Shown piece by piece: positions 59,217-64,000 of a stretch of 64,000 nucleotides of DNA (within the stretch, counting starts at the first letter, position 1; the number at the start of each line of letters is the position of its first letter). Below the pieces are notes generated by a model. That model did no database searches. It had not been told where the DNA came from and worked only from the letters and a program-made list of their open reading frames with translations. Both the position numbers and the translations under genes were made by a program. This DNA comes from UBA5066 sp048500275 (GTDB lineage: Bacteria > Acidobacteriota > Thermoanaerobaculia > UBA5066): contig JASNYI010000002.1 of NCBI GenBank assembly GCA_048500275.1, positions 992,001 to 1,056,000 of the forward strand. Reading direction: 5' to 3'.

Positions 59217-60335
59217 ATGGCCACGAGAAAAGCGCGCCCGACACCCGCCGCGTCGAACGTCGTTCTCTTCACCGGATTCCCCGGCTTCATCGGGGCGCGG
59301 CTCATCCCGCGGCTCCTCGAGCTGAAGCCCGACACGGTCATCCACTGCCTCGTCCAGGAGAAGTTCCTCGACCTCGCGCGGAGCTCCGTGGACCAGCTCG
59401 CCCAGAGCCATCCCGGAACGAAGGGTCGCCTCGAGCTCGTGACGGGCGACATCACCGCCCCGGGCCTCGGCATCGGCGAGACCGAGGCGCGCCTCCTCCA
59501 CCGGAAGCTCACGGGCTGCTACCACCTCGCGGCGGTCTACGACCTCACCGTGGCGCGCGAGGTCGCGATGAGGATCAACGTCGAGGGGACGCGGAACGTT
59601 CTCGGCTTCCTCGAGGAGTGCCCGCACCTGCGCCGGTTCGACTACGTCTCGACGGCCTACGTCTCCGGCACGGCCGTCGGCGCGTATCGGGAGACGGACC
59701 TCGACGTGGGGCAGTCGTTCAAGAACTACTACGAGGAAACGAAGTTCCTCGCCGAGGAGGCCGTGAAGGCGAGCGCGCTCCCGACCGCGACTTACCGGCC
59801 CGCGATCGTCGTGGGCGACTCGAAGACCGGCGAGACGGCCAAGTTCGACGGGCCCTACTTCGCGCTCAACGCGATGCGGCAGCTCCCTTCTCCCGGGGCC
59901 TTCGTGAAGGTCGGCTCCGGGACCGCCCCGGTGAACCTCGTCCCGGTCGACTACGTCCTCGAGGCGATGGCGCGGCTCTCGACGTGGGAGGGCTCTGTCG
60001 GAAAGACGTACCACCTGACCGACCCGAGCCCGCTCTCGGCCTACGAGATCGAGGAGCTCTTCGCGAAGGCCCTGGGCAAGCAGTTCCTCTACGTGCCGGT
60101 GCCGACCGTTCTCGCCAAGCTCCTCTTCTCGCCGAGGCCGGTCCAGGACTGGTTCGGAATGCCTGCGTCGACCGTCGAGTACTTCGACCACCCCGTGCGC
60201 TACGACAACTCGCAGGCGGCGGCGGACCTCGCGCCGTTCGGGGTCTCCTGCCCGCCCTTCACGGACTACGTCCAGAACCTCGTCGCCTTCTACCGCAAGC
60301 ACGTCGAGAAGATCACCCGGGGAGCGATGATTTGA
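59217..60335 (+). CDS. Extended SDR, thioester-reductase/acyl-CoA-reductase-like
   Basis: 372 residues. An NAD(P) fold: VVLFTGFPGFIGARLIPRLLE (TGxxGxxG), HLAAVYDLTVAREVAMRINVEGT, then FDYVSTAYVSGT and the YYEETKF catalytic Tyr-Lys. The layout matches the male-sterility/thioester-reductase type (PF07993), which reduces acyl-CoA or acyl-carrier thioesters to aldehydes. The following gene is an aldehyde dehydrogenase with a 4-bp overlap, so an aldehyde intermediate may be shared. Substrate unknown. Confidence 0.83.
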   Translation: MATRKARPTPAASNVVLFTGFPGFIGARLIPRLLELKPDTVIHCLVQEKFLDLARSSVDQLAQSHPGTKGRLELVTGDITAPGLGIGETEARLLHRKLTGCYHLAAVYDLTVAREVAMRINVEGTRNVLGFLEECPHLRRFDYVSTAYVSGTAVGAYRETDLDVGQSFKNYYEETKFLAEEAVKASALPTATYRPAIVVGDSKTGETAKFDGPYFALNAMRQLPSPGAFVKVGSGTAPVNLVPVDYVLEAMARLSTWEGSVGKTYHLTDPSPLSAYEIEELFAKALGKQFLYVPVPTVLAKLLFSPRPVQDWFGMPASTVEYFDHPVRYDNSQAAADLAPFGVSCPPFTDYVQNLVAFYRKHVEKITRGAMI

Positions 60336-61981
60336 GGAAGGGGCTCCACCCGCCGGCCGGGCCGATCATCGACGGCCAGGACGTCGTCACGGGCAGGACC
60401 TTCTTCACTCGCAACCCGGCGACGGGAGAGAGGCTCGCCGAGATCCAGCGGGCCGGGGCCGACGAGATCGACGCGGCGGTGGCGGCGGCCGGAAAGGCGT
60501 TCCTCCACTGGGGAACGCGGGGCCCGAAGGAGAGACAGCGGCACCTCGCGAACCTCCTCGACGCTCTTCGCCGGTCGCACGACGACCTCTCGCGCCTCAT
60601 CGCCCTCGAGCAGGGCAAGCCCGTCGCCGAGGCGCGCGCCCTCGACCTCGTCCCGGCCGCCGACGCGCTCCGCTACCTCTCCCGCTTCACGGAAGAGCTC
60701 CTCGCCCCGAAACCGGTCGACTACGAGCAGATCCTCTTCGCCCACAAGGCCGCGTCGTTCCGGTACGAGCCGCTCGGGGTCGTCGCGGTGATCACGCCCT
60801 GGAACTTCCCGTTCGCGATCCCGATGGTCGAGATCGCGGCCTGCCTCGCCGCGGGGAACACCGTCGTCCTCAAGCCCGCGTCCGCGACGGCGCAGACGGG
60901 CCTCGCCATCGGCGAGCTCTGCCGCCGGGCCGGTCTCCCGCCCGGGGTCGTCAACGTCGTCACGGCCTCCGGCTCCGACGTGGACCGTCTCCTCGAGCAC
61001 CCCGGCATCGCGAAGATCCTGTTCACGGGCTCCGTCGAGGTCGGCGGGCACGTGATGCGAAAGGCCTCGGGGAACATCACCCCGTTCGTCCTCGAGCTGG
61101 GGGGCAAGGACGCCGCCGTCGTGGCGGCCGACGCGGACCTCGACCGGACGGCGAGCGGTCTCGTCTGGGGCGCCTTCGCGAACGCGGGCCAGGCGTGCGG
61201 TTCGATCGAGCGCGTCTACGCGGTGAGGAGCGTCGCCGACGAGCTGATCGAGAAGGTCGTCGCGAAGACCCGCCTCCTGCGACAGGGGGACCCTCTCGCC
61301 GAGGCGACGGACGTCGGGCCGATGACGACCGCCGAGCAGCGCGACTTCGTCGACGCCCAGGTGCGCGAGGCCGTCGCCCAGGGGGCCCGGGCGCTGACGG
61401 GCGGGGAACGGCCGGTCGCGAAGGGCTACTGGTTCCCGCCCACCGTCCTCGTCGGCGTGAACCACGAGATGCGGGTGATGCGGGAGGAGACGTTCGGCCC
61501 CGTGCTCCCGATCGTCGTCGTCGACAGCCTCGACGAGGCCGTGGCGCTCGCGAACGACTCCGAGTTCGGCCTGACCGCCTCCGGCTGGACCCGGTCGACG
61601 AAGACGGCGCAGAAGCTCGTCGAGGAGCTCCGGGCCGGGACGGTCACGATCAACGACCACCTCTTCTCCTTCGGGGAGCCGACGGCGACCTGGGGCGGGC
61701 TCGGCAAGTCGGGGATCGGCAGGAGCCACGGCGTCCACGGGCTGCTGGAGCTGGTGAACGTCAAGCACGTGAGCGTCGACCTCCAGGACTCCTCGGCCGC
61801 CCCGTGGTGGTACCCGTACGACGGCGGCTTCCAGGAGTTCATGAAGAAGGCCTTCGGCCTCCTCTACGCCCGCGACGCGCGGACCAAGATGACCGACGGC
61901 CTCGGCCTCCTCTCGAGCGGGAGGTTCTTCGGGTACGTGAAGGTCTCGAAGATCGCGACGAAGCTCGGCAAGGTGTTCTGA
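60332..61981 (+). CDS. Aldehyde dehydrogenase family protein
   Basis: 549 residues from a TTG (60332) that overlaps the SDR stop by 4 bp and follows GGGGAG. Core motifs: VITPWNFPFAIPMVE, LKPASATAQTG, FTGSVEVGG, the Glu in VLELGGKDAAVV and the Cys in NAGQACGSIERVY. GLTASGWT and GGLGKSGIGRSHG are standard. The C-terminal 50 residues extend past the usual end (FMKKAFGLLYARDARTK) and look amphipathic, so it may attach to the membrane. It oxidises aldehydes with NAD(P). Confidence 0.92.
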   Translation: MRKGLHPPAGPIIDGQDVVTGRTFFTRNPATGERLAEIQRAGADEIDAAVAAAGKAFLHWGTRGPKERQRHLANLLDALRRSHDDLSRLIALEQGKPVAEARALDLVPAADALRYLSRFTEELLAPKPVDYEQILFAHKAASFRYEPLGVVAVITPWNFPFAIPMVEIAACLAAGNTVVLKPASATAQTGLAIGELCRRAGLPPGVVNVVTASGSDVDRLLEHPGIAKILFTGSVEVGGHVMRKASGNITPFVLELGGKDAAVVAADADLDRTASGLVWGAFANAGQACGSIERVYAVRSVADELIEKVVAKTRLLRQGDPLAEATDVGPMTTAEQRDFVDAQVREAVAQGARALTGGERPVAKGYWFPPTVLVGVNHEMRVMREETFGPVLPIVVVDSLDEAVALANDSEFGLTASGWTRSTKTAQKLVEELRAGTVTINDHLFSFGEPTATWGGLGKSGIGRSHGVHGLLELVNVKHVSVDLQDSSAAPWWYPYDGGFQEFMKKAFGLLYARDARTKMTDGLGLLSSGRFFGYVKVSKIATKLGKVF

Positions 61982-62007
61982 GCCCCGGACCGTCTCCCCG
62001 CCCTGTC

Positions 62008-62013
62008 TAGAAT
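62008..62013 (+). promoter_or_regulatory. -10 box (TAGAAT) of uvrC
   Basis: TAGAAT ends 7 nt before the GTG at 62021, and there is no Shine-Dalgarno sequence. Transcription should begin at or near the start codon. Confidence 0.45.
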
Positions 62014-62020
62014 CCTCGCC

Positions 62021-63826
62021 GTGGTCCCTCCCGACCTCTCGTCCTACCCCGACCAGGCGGGGATCTACCTCTACAAGGACGCGAAGGGGAAGATCCTCTA
62101 CGTCGGGAAGGCCCGCTCGATCCGCAAGCGCCTGGCCTCGTACTTCGCCGCGGGGCCGAAGCACCCGAAGACCGAGGCGCTGCTGGCGGAGTTCGCGACG
62201 ATCGACACCGTCGTGGCGAACACCGAGAGCGAGGCCCTCGCCCTCGAGAACGCGTTCATCAAGAAGCACCGGCCCCGCTACAACATCCTCCTCCGGGACG
62301 ACAAGACCTACCCGTACATCAAGGTGACGACGGGGGAGGAGTGGCCCCGGGCGTTCGTCACGCGGCGCGTCCTCAGGGACGGCCACAGCTATTTCGGCCC
62401 GTTCCTTCCCGCCCGGACCTGCCGGGGCGCGATGAAGATGGTCCAGCGGATGTTCCAGGTCCGCACGTGCCGAATCGAGATCGACGGGAACCTCCCCCGG
62501 CCCTGCCTCTACTACGACATGCACGCCTGCCTCGGCCCGTGCGTGGCGTCGCTCACGACGAAGGCCGACTACGACGAGGCCGTTCGCGACGTCCTCCTCT
62601 TTCTCTCCGGACGAAACGAGGAGCTGGTGCCCCGCCTGAGGGCGAGGATGGTGGCCGCGGCCGAGGCCGAGGGCTTCGAGATGGCGGCGGCCTACCGGGA
62701 CTGCCTGAGGACGGTCGAGGAGCTCGCGCAGAAGCAGCGGGTCCAGTCGCTCGCGGGAGAGGACGTCGACGTCTTCGGCGACTTCACGGACGGCGGCAAC
62801 CTCGCCGTCGCCGTCCTCCACGTGAGGGGAGGCGCGATCCTCGACAGCCGCGAGCTCTTCTGGGAGGGGCTCGGCGACGTCGACCCCGAGGAGTTCTGGG
62901 TGGCGCTCCTCTCGCAGTACTACGACGCGACGACCTTCCTGCCCCGGGAGGTCCACCTGCCCGACGAGGTCCCCGAGGAGGCGCTCGGGCCGGTCGAGAC
63001 GTGGCTCTCGGAACGGCGCGGGACGCGTGTGGTGGTGCGGACGCCGAAGCGGGGCGCCGCCTTCGACCGCGTCAGGATCGCCCGCGACAACGCGAGGACG
63101 AGCCACGTCCGGCGGTTCCGGACCGTGCGGGAAGCGGGAGAGAAGGCGACCCTGGCGCTGGCGAAGGCGCTCGACCTCGACCGTCGCCCCGCGCGGATCG
63201 AGTGCTTCGACATCTCCCACCTTCAGGGAAGCGACACGTACGCCTCCTGCGTCGTCTTCGTGGACGGCTCCCCGGCGAAGGGGGAGTACCGGGCGTTCCG
63301 GATCGACCGCCCGGTGCCGGACGACTTTGCCTCGATCGCCGAGGCCGTCTCGCGCCGCTACGAGAGGCGGCGCGCGGAGGGAGAGCCTTTGCCGGACCTC
63401 CTCGTCATCGACGGGGGGAAGGGCCAGCTCTCGGCGGCCCTCGGCGCCCTCGACCGGATCGGAGTCGAGGTGCCGGCCGTCGGCCTCGCGAAGAGGGAAG
63501 AGGAGCTCTTCGTGCCGGGGCGCTCCCTGCCCCTCGTCCTCCCGCGACGGAACGCGGGCCTCAAGCTCCTGCAGCGCACCCGCGACGAAGCGCACCGCTT
63601 CGGCCTGAAGCACCACCGGCGCGCCCGTTCCCGGCGGACGCTCGAGAGCCCGCTCCTCGCGGCTCCCGGCCTGGGCCCCGCGTCGGTCCGGCGCCTCCTC
63701 GCCTTCTTCGGGAGCGAGGAGGCGGTCCTCGGCGCGACACCGGAGGCGCTGGCAGCGGCCGCCGGGAAAGCGACGGCGGGCAGGATCGAGCGATGGAGGG
63801 CTTCCCGAAGGGACACGGACCGTTAG
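62021..63826 (+). CDS. uvrC: UvrABC excinuclease subunit C
   Basis: 601 residues. An N-terminal GIY-YIG-type nuclease (QAGIYLYKDAKGKILYVGKAR), UVR region (ARMVAAAEAEGFEMAAAYRD), then the RNase H-like nuclease (IECFDISHLQGSDTYASCVVF, LLVIDGGKGQLSAAL) and a C-terminal helix-hairpin-helix (PLLAAPGLGPASVRRLLAFFG). It makes both cuts around DNA damage with UvrB. The start is GTG with an upstream TAGAAT and no ribosome binding site. Its TAG stop overlaps another TAGAAT, for the next gene. Confidence 0.95.
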   Translation: MVPPDLSSYPDQAGIYLYKDAKGKILYVGKARSIRKRLASYFAAGPKHPKTEALLAEFATIDTVVANTESEALALENAFIKKHRPRYNILLRDDKTYPYIKVTTGEEWPRAFVTRRVLRDGHSYFGPFLPARTCRGAMKMVQRMFQVRTCRIEIDGNLPRPCLYYDMHACLGPCVASLTTKADYDEAVRDVLLFLSGRNEELVPRLRARMVAAAEAEGFEMAAAYRDCLRTVEELAQKQRVQSLAGEDVDVFGDFTDGGNLAVAVLHVRGGAILDSRELFWEGLGDVDPEEFWVALLSQYYDATTFLPREVHLPDEVPEEALGPVETWLSERRGTRVVVRTPKRGAAFDRVRIARDNARTSHVRRFRTVREAGEKATLALAKALDLDRRPARIECFDISHLQGSDTYASCVVFVDGSPAKGEYRAFRIDRPVPDDFASIAEAVSRRYERRRAEGEPLPDLLVIDGGKGQLSAALGALDRIGVEVPAVGLAKREEELFVPGRSLPLVLPRRNAGLKLLQRTRDEAHRFGLKHHRRARSRRTLESPLLAAPGLGPASVRRLLAFFGSEEAVLGATPEALAAAAGKATAGRIERWRASRRDTDR

Positions 63827-63829
63827 AAT
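63824..63829 (+). promoter_or_regulatory. -10 box (TAGAAT) overlapping the uvrC stop
   Basis: TAGAAT uses the uvrC TAG stop and ends 8 nt before the ATG at 63838, which lacks a ribosome binding site. Confidence 0.45.
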
Positions 63830-63837
63830 CACCGAAC

Positions 63838-64000
63838 ATGGACACCTCGAAGACCGGTGGCGCTCCTATGTCGGGAGGCACGCTCGAGAAGACCGACCTC
63901 GCCGAGGTTCTGAGAGCGGCGTACGCCGGGCGCCGTCACGCGCAGGTCCTCGTGTCGCACCGCGGCGAGGAGCGGAGCTTCTGGTTCCGCCGGGGGCGCC
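63838..64000 (+). CDS. DUF4388-like (PATAN-type) protein, N-terminal fragment
   Basis: 54 codons to the window edge. After a short Gly/Ser/Thr-rich lead (to about residue 15), the sequence LEKTDLAEVLRAAYAGRRHA then VLVSHRGEERSFWFRRGR fits the start of a DUF4388 domain, in which a helix is followed by a strand pair and then the F-x-x-G turn. Such domains occur in gliding, signalling and GTPase-linked proteins. The rest is missing, so identity is tentative. Probably leaderless. Confidence 0.5.
   Translation, partial: MDTSKTGGAPMSGGTLEKTDLAEVLRAAYAGRRHAQVLVSHRGEERSFWFRRGR

Noticed and set aside
60290..63832. 1180-codon minus-strand open frame
   Set aside because: It is antisense to the aldehyde dehydrogenase and uvrC, has repetitive Arg/Glu/Val composition and no motif; typical of GC-rich shadow frames.

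Overview
The window is about 70% GC and gene-dense. It carries a diderm envelope set (Tol-Pal, LptE, Lgt/LspA lipoprotein machinery), many secreted or lipid-anchored proteins, and operons with 1- or 4-bp stop/start overlaps. GTG starts are very common and TTG starts are also used. The gene content (DUF2911 protein, S55/SpoIVB-type secreted protein, HEAT-repeat chemosensory operon, MTA phosphorylase with an adenosine-kinase-like PfkB) suggests an Acidobacteriota chromosome, perhaps near Thermoanaerobaculia or Holophagae. That placement is inference. I see no rRNA, tRNA, CRISPR array, insertion sequence or prophage; the segment looks like core chromosome.

Layout. 1-5.8 kb: an acyltransferase-ABC ATPase fusion with its permease, a PadR regulator and a HAAS-type membrane protein, meeting a second PadR/HAAS module tail to tail. 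5.9-22.7 kb: mostly single genes, including a lipoprotein, a TlpA-like thioredoxin, an RHH/MazF toxin-antitoxin pair, an esterase, a serine beta-lactamase-like hydrolase, a long GlmS-like amidotransferase, secreted proteins, DinB, a cupin, an HD hydrolase, a phosphoribosyltransferase and an FAD oxidoreductase. 22.8-28.0 kb (minus): ileS-lspA-lgt-rluD. 28.1-43.4 kb (plus): HAD phosphatase, Gfo/Idh oxidoreductase, MTA phosphorylase, PfkB kinase, ribH, nusB, transglutaminase, then cheY-cheA-cheW-HEAT-cheR-cheB, then leuS-lptE. 43.5-48.7 kb (minus): tolQ-tolR-tonB/tolA-tolB, pal-cpoB and rpsT. 48.7-56.2 kb (plus): S55 peptidase-like protein, beta-propeller protein and a peptide-type ABC importer. 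56.2-64 kb: coaD, a thioesterase (minus), pabB-pabC, an extended SDR with an aldehyde dehydrogenase, uvrC and the start of a DUF4388-like gene.

Themes. A hexamer of type TANNNT (often TAGAAT or TAGACT) lies 6-11 nt upstream of many start codons that lack a Shine-Dalgarno sequence, which points to widespread leaderless transcription. In several places the TAG or TAA stop of the upstream gene forms the first half of this hexamer. Genes with ordinary leaders (pal, tolQ, the HD protein) instead have recognisable -35/-10 pairs with 17-18 bp spacing. The most unusual gene-level items are the acyltransferase-ABC fusion, the receptor-less chemosensory operon with a HEAT-repeat protein, and the enlarged GlmS-like enzyme. 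All calls come from reading the sequence by eye; no database search was run.
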